Notes: a model not told the origin generated them from the sequence alone. A stretch of DNA of 64,000 nt from Paucidesulfovibrio sp036541255 (GCA_036541255.1 JAZHDD010000023.1:1-64000), one strand, 5' to 3'. Numbered from the stretch's first letter, positions 7,705-17,529 are shown. A program made the numbers and translations.

Positions 7705-9044
7705 GCCTTGTTTGCCCCGGCTTGGGACTCCGCTCCCGCACCGGCCGCATTCGCCCCAACGATGTGCACCGGCGTGTCCAGACGCTGCAACCTTGGCACC
7801 ACTCCGCCACGGATGCGGGATATTGTCGAGGGTTCCCCCACAAGGATCACGTCCGGTTCATAGCGGCGCACCAGGGCCTCGGCCGTACGCGCCGGAGCCA
7901 CATTTTCCAGGATGCGAAGCCCGTAGCGCACGTTGTCCCGCCGGCAGTGCCAAAGCGCCTGGCCCATTTCCGCGAACAGGGCGGCCTTGAACCTCTCCAG
8001 GTGTCCGCTGGGCAGATTCACCGGCACCAGTCCGACAAAAAGCACTATGCCGTCCTGCTCTATCGCCCTGGAGCGAGCCTGTTCCATTACAACTGCGGCC
8101 TTGTCGTCTCCAGCGGCAAAGGCCATGATCCGGAGCAACGGCCCCTCCTGCTTGGCCGGGTGGGACGCTTCCTCCTTCCGGTCCGGGACCTGACTGAAGA
8201 CAGGGGCGGGATCCGGCAGCGAAACGCCCATAATGTGTGCTATTTCCGCGGCGTCGGGCCGGTCATCCGGCTCCACGGCAAGGCAGGCGTGGGCCAGGGG
8301 CAGCAGCACGGGGTCATGGCCGGGCGCGTCCAACGGCAACCGGGCCGGGCAGCGGGCATGGGCCAATTCGCGCCAGGCGCGGCGCAACGACCCGAAAGGC
8401 GGCCGCCCGGTCAGCAGCCAGACCAGCAGACAACCAAAACCGAACACGTCGGCGCGCTCGTCTCCGCGCTCGCCGCGCAGCACTTCCGGGGCCACCCAGG
8501 CCGTATCGTATAATGGCGGGAAGGAGTCGGTCCAAAAGTCGTCCCAGCCGTTGCGCCGGGCAATGGTGAAACTGGAAAGCTGGACCTGTTCATGGCGGGG
8601 GCGGTAATGTACCACGCGAGGCCCGAGACGCAGATGGGCAATGCCCATGGCATGCATGCGGGCCAGCACCCTGGCCAGACCGCGCGCCACGGACAGTGCT
8701 GCTTCCGGGCTGCGCACCTCCTGCCAGCGATCCGCCAGGGATTCCCCGGCGGGCCGGGGCGTGAGCACGCCGCCTGCCCATTCCAGGCTGGGCCACAACA
8801 GGTCGGGGTCCTGCGGCAGGGAGGCAAAACGGGCTTCGTTCTGCCAGCAAAGGAAGGCTCCGGTATCAATGCTGTAAAACTGATCCACATTGTAGGCGCG
8901 GCTGCCGTCCGTGCCGTGAAAACGAAGCATGGGCGGGCCGTGCCGCACTTGATTCGTGATTTTCACGCCGCAAATACGGTCGCCCGTAGAAAGTGGTTTG
9001 GGCAAGGTCTGCAACCCCGCCAGCACGCGCAATGCGCACCACAT
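7701..9044 (-). CDS. Pseudokinase fused to a universal-stress-protein-like domain
   Basis: A soluble 447-residue fusion. Residues about 70-275 have the outline of a eukaryotic-type Ser/Thr kinase: APE in VAPEVLRG, then DVFGFGCLLVWLLTGRPPFG. The catalytic parts are lost: the HRDLKPxN loop reads HLRLGPRVV, the DFG position reads SSF, and no glycine-rich loop or ATP-binding Lys is evident. Residues about 305-430 look like a USP domain (FAAGDDKAAVVMEQARSRA start, later YEPDVILVGEPS). It is the last gene of the YeiH operon. The ATG follows AAAGGGGTAGGCC. Nucleotide or ligand sensing is a reasonable guess; kinase activity is unlikely. Confidence 0.8.
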   Translation of the reverse strand: MWCALRVLAGLQTLPKPLSTGDRICGVKITNQVRHGPPMLRFHGTDGSRAYNVDQFYSIDTGAFLCWQNEARFASLPQDPDLLWPSLEWAGGVLTPRPAGESLADRWQEVRSPEAALSVARGLARVLARMHAMGIAHLRLGPRVVHYRPRHEQVQLSSFTIARRNGWDDFWTDSFPPLYDTAWVAPEVLRGERGDERADVFGFGCLLVWLLTGRPPFGSLRRAWRELAHARCPARLPLDAPGHDPVLLPLAHACLAVEPDDRPDAAEIAHIMGVSLPDPAPVFSQVPDRKEEASHPAKQEGPLLRIMAFAAGDDKAAVVMEQARSRAIEQDGIVLFVGLVPVNLPSGHLERFKAALFAEMGQALWHCRRDNVRYGLRILENVAPARTAEALVRRYEPDVILVGEPSTISRIRGGVVPRLQRLDTPVHIVGANAAGAGAESQAGANKA

Positions 9045-9053
9045 GGCCTACCC

Positions 9054-9082
9054 CTTTGGCGGCGGTTCGCAAGCCGCCAAAG
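9054..9082 (-). promoter_or_regulatory. Hairpin overlapping the pseudokinase ribosome-binding site
   Basis: Ten-base arms, CTTTGGCGGC and GCCGCCAAAG, pair perfectly around a nine-base loop. On the coding (minus) strand the second arm runs into the AAAGGGG Shine-Dalgarno region, so folding could partly mask translation start. There is no T-run, so it is not a clear terminator. Confidence 0.5.
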
Positions 9083-9165
9083 CCACCATACCCCAGCAAC
9101 ACGGGTCGCACCAGTATTTGCTTGCCGAAGACGCGCGCCTTGGCTCGGAAACCGGAATTGTCGGT

Positions 9166-9480
9166 TCAGAAGCCGGGCTGGCTCTTCACTTCCGGTTCGC
9201 GGTAGGGCACGAAATCACGACGCAGACGCCAGCCGTGCAGCGCCGCCAGGCTGAGGATCGCGGCCACAAACCCCCAGAGCGCGGGCGAGGCCCAGTCGAT
9301 GTCCAGCCACCAGTCTCCGGCGTCATCGTAAATCACGGATAAGAAAACGCCGGGCCAGCCCTGGGTCAGGCCCAGGTATTGATAGAGCAGCATCAGCATG
9401 GAGCCGATGTAGAACAGGCCGCCCGTGGCCACGAAAAAATGCCGGAACCAGTTGGCCGGAAGGTTTGTGACTGCGCTCAT
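9166..9480 (-). CDS. Small inner-membrane protein of unknown function
   Basis: A 104-residue protein with two predicted membrane helices at about 14-36 (FFVATGGLFYIGSMLMLLY) and 66-84 (PALWGFVAAILSLAALHGW), joined by an acidic, Trp-rich loop (DDAGDWWLDIDW). A GGCAGAG-type ribosome site precedes the ATG, and it starts 22 bp after the preceding operon gene. No family is recognised. Its place between a membrane-anchored unknown and a pseudokinase suggests an accessory or assembly role in the YeiH operon. Confidence 0.7.
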   Translation of the reverse strand: MSAVTNLPANWFRHFFVATGGLFYIGSMLMLLYQYLGLTQGWPGVFLSVIYDDAGDWWLDIDWASPALWGFVAAILSLAALHGWRLRRDFVPYREPEVKSQPGF

Positions 9481-9502
9481 GGTAAACTCTGCCTCCCCGC
9501 CC

Positions 9503-10078
9503 TCAGGCGATGAATTTGAAATAGGCGATCAACACTGCGCCGATAAACACCAGCTCCAGCAAGGTGAACTTGAAGATGAAGGAGCAGATGCGGCGCTGGG
9601 CCGGGTTCATGGTCAGCATGACCCGGTTCATGAACATCCGCCAGAAGCGATGCTTGAGCGAATTCGACTCATACAGCCGGTAATACTCGCGCAGGCTCGG
9701 CAGCCAGTATTCCATGGTCTTGCGCGCGTCCGCCGTAGTCAGCAAGAGAGGCTCCGTCGGCTGGAATCCCCAGCGCAGGGCCGTGCCCCTGCCTTCTTCG
9801 CGGGCTTCGGCTGCCAGGTCCAGGCCCACGGAAGGGAAACGGACCGACCAACGCCCCGGCGCACTAGCCATTTCCGGATTGGCCGTGAATTTTTTCTCCA
9901 CGAGCACGTCCTCCACGGGGAAAAGCGGTCCGGGTGCCGCGGTCACGTCCCAATGCGGATTGAGCCGCATCAGGGTCATGGGCGTCAGCCCTTCCCAGAA
10001 GCCCTGGCGCCAGGGCAATTGCAGCTCGACCCACTCGTCGGCGGGCAGCAGCGTGGCCGGCGCAAAAGTCCTGCTCAC
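9503..10078 (-). CDS. Membrane-anchored protein of unknown function
   Basis: A 191-residue protein, mostly soluble, with one strong C-terminal membrane helix at about 168-188 (FTLLELVFIGAVLIAYF), so probably tail-anchored. The soluble part contains WVELQLPWRQGFWEGLTP and a basic segment before the helix. The start is a GTG at 10078 whose last bases overlap the TGA of the USP gene (GTGA), which implies coupled translation; an earlier ATG in frame would bury it deep in the USP gene. No family is recognised. Confidence 0.75.
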   Translation of the reverse strand: MSRTFAPATLLPADEWVELQLPWRQGFWEGLTPMTLMRLNPHWDVTAAPGPLFPVEDVLVEKKFTANPEMASAPGRWSVRFPSVGLDLAAEAREEGRGTALRWGFQPTEPLLLTTADARKTMEYWLPSLREYYRLYESNSLKHRFWRMFMNRVMLTMNPAQRRICSFIFKFTLLELVFIGAVLIAYFKFIA

Positions 10079-10518
10079 GGAGCCACCACCACGGGACAGG
10101 CCAGGAGCGGATGCAGCTTCTTGTTTTCGAAACGGGCCCGCCAGCCCGGTGCCTGTTTCTTCTGATAGGCTCCCATGACGATCACGTCCGCGCCGCATTC
10201 CCGCGCGCAGTCCGCCAGGGCCTGCTCGGGTACGCCCACACGGCGCTCGAATACGGGATCAAGGCCCGCGAAACGCTCACGCAGGCGCTCCCAAAGCCGG
10301 TCTATCTCGCCTGCGATCTGGCCTTCCACATACTCCGCGAACGTGTTGCGCGTGGTCGAGGTGTTCAGCCAGTCGTCGCCGGTCATGTGCTTCCAGTCCT
10401 CGTTGATGATGGACAGCACGGTAAGGCGGGCATTGTAGCGCTTGGCCCAGTCCGCTGCCAGGGCTTCGGCCTTTTGGGCTCCGGGGGTGCCGTGGGTGGC
10501 CAGGAGAATATGCTTCAT
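10075..10518 (-). CDS. Universal stress protein (UspA family)
   Basis: A 147-residue cytoplasmic protein with the USP fold: KHILLATHGTPGAQKAEALA at the N terminus and CGADVIVMGAYQKK toward the C terminus, ending CPVVVAP. The usual G-2x-G-9x-G(S/T) ATP motif is not clear (GAYQKKQAPGW instead), so ATP binding is uncertain. It starts at the ATG at 10518 with GGAG about 8 bp upstream; the longer reading frame has no support. Its stop overlaps the GTG of the next gene. The operon thus encodes two USP domains, one alone and one fused to a pseudokinase. Confidence 0.88.
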   Translation of the reverse strand: MKHILLATHGTPGAQKAEALAADWAKRYNARLTVLSIINEDWKHMTGDDWLNTSTTRNTFAEYVEGQIAGEIDRLWERLRERFAGLDPVFERRVGVPEQALADCARECGADVIVMGAYQKKQAPGWRARFENKKLHPLLACPVVVAP

Positions 10519-10554
10519 CCGGTGATGCTCCGCTTGCGGGTCGGGTTGGGAATA

Positions 10555-10580
10555 CGGGGCGGCCCCTTTGGACCGCCCCG
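10555..10580 (-). promoter_or_regulatory. GC-rich intercistronic hairpin in the YeiH operon
   Basis: CGGGGCGG and CCGCCCCG pair perfectly around ten bases. It lies between the 57-residue membrane protein gene and the USP gene and has no T-run. It could stabilise the upstream mRNA or cause partial termination, lowering expression of the downstream genes. Confidence 0.4.
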
Positions 10581-10596
10581 ACAATATCGCAATAAC

Positions 10597-10770
10597 TTAC
10601 GCCAGCCACTTGGTGAAGAGCAGGACCACGAAGGTCACCAGCAGCACCAGCCCCAGCGCGGTGAGATCCTCGCTGCGCTCGGAGGCGAACACGGACAGGG
10701 CGCGCTCTTCGTTTTCTTCCTGGTCAACGCCGTTGTTGGCATCGCACTTGGTATCGACAGTGGGTTCCAT
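10597..10770 (-). CDS. 57-residue single-pass membrane protein
   Basis: A short gene read directly from sequence. It starts ATG-GAA-CCC at 10770 behind a good GGAGAG ribosome site and ends TAA at 10597. The first 30 residues are acidic (NNGVDQEENEERALSVFA) and the last 20 form one membrane helix (LTALGLVLLVTFVVLLFTKW). It lies 12 bp after the YeiH-type transporter gene, so the two are almost surely co-expressed. Small helices beside a transporter often act as regulatory or stabilising subunits; that role is inferred from position. Confidence 0.75.
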   Translation of the reverse strand: MEPTVDTKCDANNGVDQEENEERALSVFASERSEDLTALGLVLLVTFVVLLFTKWLA

Positions 10771-10782
10771 ATCTTTCTCTCC

Positions 10783-12423
10783 TTACTTCAGGACAACGTC
10801 CTTGACGAAGTACATGACCACGATAAAGGACAGGGTGGCCTTGGCCACGCCCGAAATGGCACCCATGATCAGGGGCCAGCCGCCCGCCTGCGCCAGAGAC
10901 TTCCTGGTGATCTGCATGCCCAGACCGATGAGGCCGTAGGCGAAGAACCAGATCATGGCGTCGGTGAGCAGCACGATGGTCTTGGACTTCTTGTGCACCT
11001 GCTTGAGCGCGTGCTTGACCGCGCTGGAAACGTCCTTGCTCAGGCTGACTTCGCCGCCCTTGGCGCGGGCCAGCATGGACTCCAGGCCGCTCATGCGCTG
11101 GCGCGCCGTGGTGTTGAAGACATCCTTGTTGTCACGGTCATCGAAGTTGCCCGCGATCTGCCGCTGGGCCACGAGGCTGTCAAAGGCTTCCTGTTCCTCG
11201 GCGTTCAGGCCGGGAATGCCCGCAGTCTTGGCCGCCAGCAGGACTTCAAGCTCCTCGGGGGTGACTTCGGTGCGCTTGTTGTAGCTGAAGTCCAGATACT
11301 TGCCCTTGTAATGGTCCGGAGGGCTGAAGAGGCCCAGGGAGGACATCAGGAAGAGCAGCAGGAAGCCGATGATGAACAGCGGGAACTTGTCCACGACCAC
11401 TTCCTTGAAGGTCAGCTTCTTGCCGCCGCTGCGGCCGTACCAGGTGGCCAGCACCAGGACGATGACGGGCAGGAAGAGCACGCGGGTGATGTTGAAGATT
11501 TCGCCGACCTTGAGGGTCTTGATGTCCACGGCGTTAAAGGCCAGGCAGGCCGCCGCCACCTGTGCGGAGTTGAGGATGCCCGTGCCGGCCCAGGCGCCGA
11601 ACTGCGTCGGGTTCATGCCCACGATCTTGCCGATGGTGGGGAAGGCGAACATGCACAGGATGCCGAAGCCCAGAATGGTGCCGATGGTGTACGCCATTTC
11701 CGAGCACTTGGCCTTGACCACCGGGGCGCAGGCCACGGTGGCGGAAACGCCGCACACGCCCATGCCCGCGGAAAGCACGCCGGTCATGGACTTGGGCTGT
11801 TTGAACAGCTTGCCCAAAAAGAGCACCAGAAACACCGTGCCGAGCACGAAGAATCCGATCATCCAGACGGAGACCATGCCCAGCTTGGCCAGTTCCGCAA
11901 AGGAGTACCGTGCGCCGAGCAGGATGACGCCCATCTTGAGCACGAAACGGGCCGTCTTGACGCCCGAAGCCGCGAACAAGGGGATGCCCCAGGTATTGGT
12001 GATCACGATGCCCACGAGAATGCCCAGGACAACGTAGTTCAGGTTCAGGACCTTGTAGATGGAAAAGCCGAGCGCGGGCTCAATGCCCTTGCTGGCGATG
12101 TCCACCACGGGCTCCAGGAACCAGCGAATGCCCATGGCCAGGATGACGATGAACAGAATGCCCGGAATGGTTTCCAGGACAAACGTATCGAAATTCCCCA
12201 TGGGCTTGTTCATGCGGCCCTGACGGAGCAGAGCTGCGGCAAGTCCGATTCCGCCAAGGGTGAAGCTCAGGGTTTCCATGAGATCCACGGCCTTGTGGGT
12301 GTGCAGGGATTTGAAAAGGCCATCAAACACCCCGGAAAGCACGAGCGCCCCGTAAAGCAAGAGCACCCCGCTCAGAATCAGCAGGGGAACGTTGCTGGGA
12401 CGACTGATGTCTGTCTGCGCCAT
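10783..12423 (-). CDS. YeiH-family putative sulfate exporter
   Basis: An inner-membrane protein of 546 residues from the YeiH family (often annotated as a putative sulfate exporter; substrate unproven). It has about 10-12 membrane helices, with the family-like segments GVLSAGMGVCGVSATVACAP and GTGILNSAQVAAA. A soluble insert of roughly 110 residues (about 345-465), charged and partly helical, splits the last helices and makes it longer than the common form of about 350 residues. The ATG at 12423 follows a textbook GGAGAGGAGGT. It is the first gene of the minus-strand operon and is preceded by a sigma-54 promoter. Sulfate or sulfite export would fit a sulfate reducer but is inference. Confidence 0.85.
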   Translation of the reverse strand: MAQTDISRPSNVPLLILSGVLLLYGALVLSGVFDGLFKSLHTHKAVDLMETLSFTLGGIGLAAALLRQGRMNKPMGNFDTFVLETIPGILFIVILAMGIRWFLEPVVDIASKGIEPALGFSIYKVLNLNYVVLGILVGIVITNTWGIPLFAASGVKTARFVLKMGVILLGARYSFAELAKLGMVSVWMIGFFVLGTVFLVLFLGKLFKQPKSMTGVLSAGMGVCGVSATVACAPVVKAKCSEMAYTIGTILGFGILCMFAFPTIGKIVGMNPTQFGAWAGTGILNSAQVAAACLAFNAVDIKTLKVGEIFNITRVLFLPVIVLVLATWYGRSGGKKLTFKEVVVDKFPLFIIGFLLLFLMSSLGLFSPPDHYKGKYLDFSYNKRTEVTPEELEVLLAAKTAGIPGLNAEEQEAFDSLVAQRQIAGNFDDRDNKDVFNTTARQRMSGLESMLARAKGGEVSLSKDVSSAVKHALKQVHKKSKTIVLLTDAMIWFFAYGLIGLGMQITRKSLAQAGGWPLIMGAISGVAKATLSFIVVMYFVKDVVLK

Positions 12424-12516
12424 ACCTCCTCTCCTTCGTTCAAATGGTGACAGGACAAGTACCTCTTGAAACCGCCTCGCCATGAAGCGGTCTCTCTGTG
12501 ACGATGCCCTGCATTG

Positions 12517-12531
12517 GCAAATGCCGTGCCA
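12517..12531 (-). promoter_or_regulatory. Sigma-54 (-24/-12) promoter of the YeiH operon
   Basis: On the minus strand the bases read TGGCACGGCATTTGC, a full match to the TGGCACG-N4-TTGC consensus with correct GG to GC spacing. Transcription would start near 12505, leaving an 82-nt leader before the ATG at 12423. A sigma-54 activator is encoded nearby in the divergent operon. Confidence 0.8.
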
Positions 12532-12533
12532 TC

Positions 12534-12568
12534 TGTTTTTCAAACATCAACATGCCGTTTTTAAACAA
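12534..12568. repeat. Tandem short palindromes next to the sigma-54 promoter
   Basis: Two related elements, TGTTTTTCAAACA (12534-12546) and CGTTTTTAAACAA (12556-12568), have centres 22 bp apart, about two helical turns. They lie directly upstream of the -24 element. They could bind a regulator or architectural protein such as IHF. Confidence 0.45.
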
Positions 12569-12595
12569 CTTGTTCTCACACCTCTTCCGCCAAGC

Positions 12596-12637
12596 TGCAA
12601 AGTTCTGTTTGCACCCTCGCACCTGGAGTTTGCACCC
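12596..12637. promoter_or_regulatory. Candidate enhancer (activator-binding) sites
   Basis: An inverted repeat, TGCAAA (12596-12601) and TTTGCA (12608-12613), is followed by a second TTTGCACCC at 12629-12637, 21 bp after the first. The sites are about 100-130 bp upstream of the predicted sigma-54 start point, the usual distance for a sigma-54 activator. The sigma-54 response regulator at 15131-16525 is the likely binder (inference). Confidence 0.45.
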
Positions 12638-12716
12638 GGAGCACGCGCCTTGCCACGCGGGCCGCTTCCCGGTATCCAATGGTACGCAGGCCCCCAAGCG
12701 GCCATGGAGAATACAT

Positions 12717-15130
12717 ATGTCCCGACTCCTGCCCCATCGCCTCCAAGCCAAGTTCCTCCTGGGACTGGGCACCATCGTGCTTGTGCTGGGCGTGTTTTTC
12801 GCTGCCAGCCTCTATTTCCACCTCAGCTCCCTGCTCCAGACCCAGGTGCGGGAAAAGGCGGATCTGGTGCTCGGGCAGGTGGACGCGGTACAGGCCTATG
12901 TGCGGGAAACCCTGCGGCCCAAGATGTACGAAGTCCTCGGCGACCAGTTCATCATCGAGGCCATGAGCACCTCCTTTGTCTCCCATGCGGTCATGGACCG
13001 CTTCAACGTGGAATCCGCCGAATACCACTATCGCCGCGTGGCCGAGAACGCCCGCAATCCCAAATCCGAGATAGACGACTCCGAACGCGACCTGCTCGAA
13101 TACTTCCGCGCCAACCGCGACGCCCCGTTCTGGTCGGGCCAACGCAAGATCAACGGTGCGGAGCATTTCGTGAAGGCCCGGCCCGTGACCTTCAAGGGCT
13201 CCTGCCTGCACTGCCACGGCGTGGCCGAAGACTCCCCGCCCGAACTGCTGGAGCGCTATGGTTCGGAGCGCGGTTTCGGCCACATTGCCGGGGCTGTGGA
13301 CGGCATCGTGCTGGTGGGCGTGCCCGTGGAACGTTCCGTGGCCATGATCCGCGAGGCCACCGTGGGCTACGTGGGCCTGTACGCCACGGGCGTGATCATG
13401 TTCTTCACCGTGATCCAATTCTTCTTCAACCGGCTGGTGGTCCACAACCTCAAGCGGCTGACCGACAAATTCCGGACCCTGTTCCAGGATCAGGCCGAAA
13501 TCACCGTGCTCGAAAAGCTGGGCAGCGAGGATGAAATCGAAGAAATCGTGCAGGGCATGGAAGAACTGGGCGACCACCTGCATTCGGTGCAGCAGCAGCT
13601 CAAGGCGCATTCCGGGAACCTGGAACAGATGGTGGAGGAGCGCACCAGCGAACTGACCCACGAAGCCCAGGAACGCCGTGCCGACGTGCGCCTCTTCGTG
13701 CAGCTCGTGGACGGGCTGAACCGCAGCAGCTCCCGGCGCGAGCTCTGGAGCGTGGCCCTGCCCCTGGTGGCCCGCCGTTTCGGCGCGCTGGAGGCGAGCT
13801 TCGCCTGCATGCTCACCCAGACCACCTTCTATTCCTGGCCTTCGACGGACAAGCGGCCCGAAATGCCCGAGGACTGGAAGGAAATCATGATGGAGGTCCG
13901 GCCCCGCTTCGAACCGACCCTGGCCTACATCCCGGTGACGTCCAGCGATGCCGCCGCCGAAGGCCTGCTCATCCTTTCCTGGCCGCCGGGCCGGGTGCTC
14001 AAGGAGCAGGACCGCGACGTATTGCGCGCCCTGGGCCAGCAGCTGGGCATCGCCATGGAAAACCTCACGGCCCTGCACAACCTCCTGCGCCAGAAGGACA
14101 TGCTCCAGGCCATTGTCGAGGGCATCAGCGATCCGCTGCTGCTCATGGATGCATCCTGCGGCGTGGTCCTGGTCAACGAGGCGGCGCGCGCCCTGGCAGC
14201 GACCTTTGGCGATGGGGAAAACACGGACTGCTCCCAGCTCTTTGCCCGGGGCGGCGTGCTCGAAGATTGCCCCTTGCGCGGCGCCCTGGAGCAAGGGCAG
14301 GCCCAGACACGCGAAGCACGCACTCAGGATGGCCGCACCTTCTCCATCAATATTTATCCCGTGACCGAAGGCGGGGGCGAACAGACCCGCGTGGTCGTCT
14401 ACATCCGGGAAATCACCCAGGAAAAACGCATGCTTTCCAGCATGCAGCGCAGCGAGAAACTGGCTACGGTGGGCCGGCTGGCCGCTGGTCTGGCCCACGA
14501 AATCAACAATCCCCTGGGTGTGATCAAGTGCTATGCCGAACTGCTGCGCAACAGCGACCTCGGCGAGCAGCAGCGCCAAGATCTCCAAGTCATCCTCAAA
14601 CACGCCGGCCAAGCCCAGAACGTGCTTCAGGATCTGCTCAACTTTGCCCGGCCCAAGCAGGCTCAGCCCGTGCCCCTGGACCTTGCGGCCATGGTCCGAG
14701 AAGCCGCGCGCATCTTCCAGGTCCAGGCCGAAAAAAAGGGCGCGCTCGTGGACGTCAGCGCCGCGCCGGGCCTGCCCTTGCTCACGGCGCACCCGCAACA
14801 CCTGGAACAAATCCTGGCCAACCTCTTCAGCAACGCCCTGGACGCGGTGGAGCCGGGCCAGGGACGCATCAACGTCCGGATAGACGTGACACCGAACAAC
14901 GGCATTCTCCTGCGCGTGGCCGACAATGGCCCGGGCATTCCCGAAGAAAATGCGCGCCGTCTCTTCGATCCCTTCTTCACCACCAAGGAGATGGGCCAGG
15001 GCACGGGCCTGGGACTGGCCATCGTCTATGGCATCGTGGTGGAAATGGGCGGGCGCATTGAGGTGGAAAACAACGGGGGCGCGGTGTTCACCATTCATCT
15101 GCCCGTCAACGCCACAGGAGCGGAAAAAAT

Positions 15131-15134
<4 letters not shown>
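12717..15134 (+). CDS. Membrane histidine kinase with c-haem-type periplasmic sensor domain
   Basis: An 805-residue sensor kinase. TM1 is at about 13-33. A periplasmic domain of the DUF3365 (Tll0287-like) type carries one c-haem motif, C163-x-x-C166-H167 (CLHCH). TM2 is near 218-240, then a HAMP-like linker and coiled coil (about 250-330), a GAF-like region (about 335-460), a PAS-like region (about 465-570), HisKA with H594 in GLAHEINNPLGV, and an ATPase domain with DNGPGIP and GTGLGLAI. A redox- or gas-sensing haem is likely. The ATG at 12717 has GGAG 8 bp upstream. It overlaps the next gene by 4 bp (ATGA), and that gene encodes its probable partner. Confidence 0.92.
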
Positions 15135-16525
<1,391 letters not shown>

Positions 16526-16621
16526 ATTCTGGACACAGGGTAGCCCAGAAAACACATCGCCTCTTTCCCATTGCCTCGTGTTTCGGTTATGCTCCGTCCA
16601 GACGCCGTCACGGAGGAACGC

Positions 16622-17428
16622 ATGGATTTCGTCTCGCTGAACCCGATTCTGCAAGCCTTTCTGGCCACCCTCTTCACCTGGGGCATGACCGCCCTGGGCG
16701 CGGGCGTGGTTTTCCTGACCAAAACAGTGAGCAAGCGTACCCTGGACGTGATGCTCGGATTCGCGGCGGGCGTGATGATCGCGGCCAGCTACTGGTCCCT
16801 GCTGGCCCCGGCAATCGAGATGTCCGAACACCTGGGCATCTGGAAATGGGTTCCGGCGGCAGTGGGATTCATTGCGGGCGCGACATTTCTGCGGCTCGTG
16901 GACATGTTTTTGCCCCATTTGCATCTCAACGCCCCGCGCAGCAAGGCCGAAGGCATCTCCACCTCCTGGAACCGCAGCGTACTGCTGGTGCTGGCCATCA
17001 CCCTGCACAACATCCCCGAAGGCCTGGCCGTGGGCGTGGCCTTCGGAGCCGTGGCAGCTGGCCTGCCCTCGGCCACCCTGGCCGGAGCCGTGGCCCTGGC
17101 CATCGGCATCGGCATCCAGAATTTTCCCGAAGGCACGGCGGTCTCGGTCCCGCTCCGGCGCGAGGGCATGAGCCGGACAAAAAGCTTCATGTACGGCCAG
17201 TTCTCGGGCATGGTCGAACCCGTGGCCGGCGTGATCGGCGCGGCCGCGGTGCTGTATGCCCAGCCCCTGCTGCCCTATGCCCTGGCCTTTGCCGCCGGAG
17301 CCATGATCTTCGTTTCCTGCGAGGAAGTTATTCCCGAGTCCCAGGCCTCGGGCTACGGCGACCAAGCCACCATGGGCCTGATCCTCGGATTTGCCGTGAT
17401 GATGAGCCTGGACGTGGCCTTGGGGTAA
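16622..17428 (+). CDS. ZIP-family metal transporter
   Basis: A 268-residue inner-membrane protein of the ZIP family (zinc, iron or manganese uptake). It has about eight helices and both metal-path signatures: LHNIPEGLAVGVAFG in helix IV and GIQNFPEGTAVSVPLRREG in helix V. The loop between helices III and IV is short and has HLHLN instead of a long His-rich stretch. The ATG at 16622 is chosen for its CGGAGGAACGC ribosome site; the reading frame runs 17 codons further upstream. It lies 96 bp after the sigma-54 regulator and may have its own promoter. Confidence 0.93.
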   Translation: MDFVSLNPILQAFLATLFTWGMTALGAGVVFLTKTVSKRTLDVMLGFAAGVMIAASYWSLLAPAIEMSEHLGIWKWVPAAVGFIAGATFLRLVDMFLPHLHLNAPRSKAEGISTSWNRSVLLVLAITLHNIPEGLAVGVAFGAVAAGLPSATLAGAVALAIGIGIQNFPEGTAVSVPLRREGMSRTKSFMYGQFSGMVEPVAGVIGAAAVLYAQPLLPYALAFAAGAMIFVSCEEVIPESQASGYGDQATMGLILGFAVMMSLDVALG

Positions 17429-17529
17429 ACGGCCAGATGTCCTGAACAGGATAGGCCTGAACGCCTTGGCGATCTTGCCTTTTTTTCGACCCGGACTCCC
17501 GTTCCCGGTCTGCCGCAGTTTGAGTCGGC

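Larger units (their letters stand above)
12424..12716. other. Divergent control region between the YeiH operon and the haem-sensor kinase
   Basis: This 293-bp gap has no convincing gene, although the kinase reading frame stays open through it. It holds a sigma-54 promoter toward the transporter (12517-12531), a tandem pair of GTTTTT/AAAC palindromes (12534-12568), and a TGCAAA/TTTGCA inverted repeat with a further TTTGCACCC copy (12596-12637). Both flanking genes have good ribosome sites. Confidence 0.6.

Noticed and set aside
10111..12450. Plus-strand reading frame of 779 codons antisense to the YeiH and USP genes
   Set aside because: Its product is low-complexity (His-, Gly- and Gln-rich), typical of a GC-rich antisense shadow, and the minus-strand genes have clear families and ribosome sites.
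12498..12716. N-terminal extension of the haem-sensor kinase
   Set aside because: The extra 73 residues lie over the sigma-54 promoter and repeats, and the ATG at 12717 has a proper ribosome site directly before the first membrane helix.
12576..15098. Minus-strand frame of 840 codons opposite the haem-sensor kinase
   Set aside because: It is a mirror frame of a well-supported kinase gene and shows no domain, start signal or hydrophobic pattern of its own.
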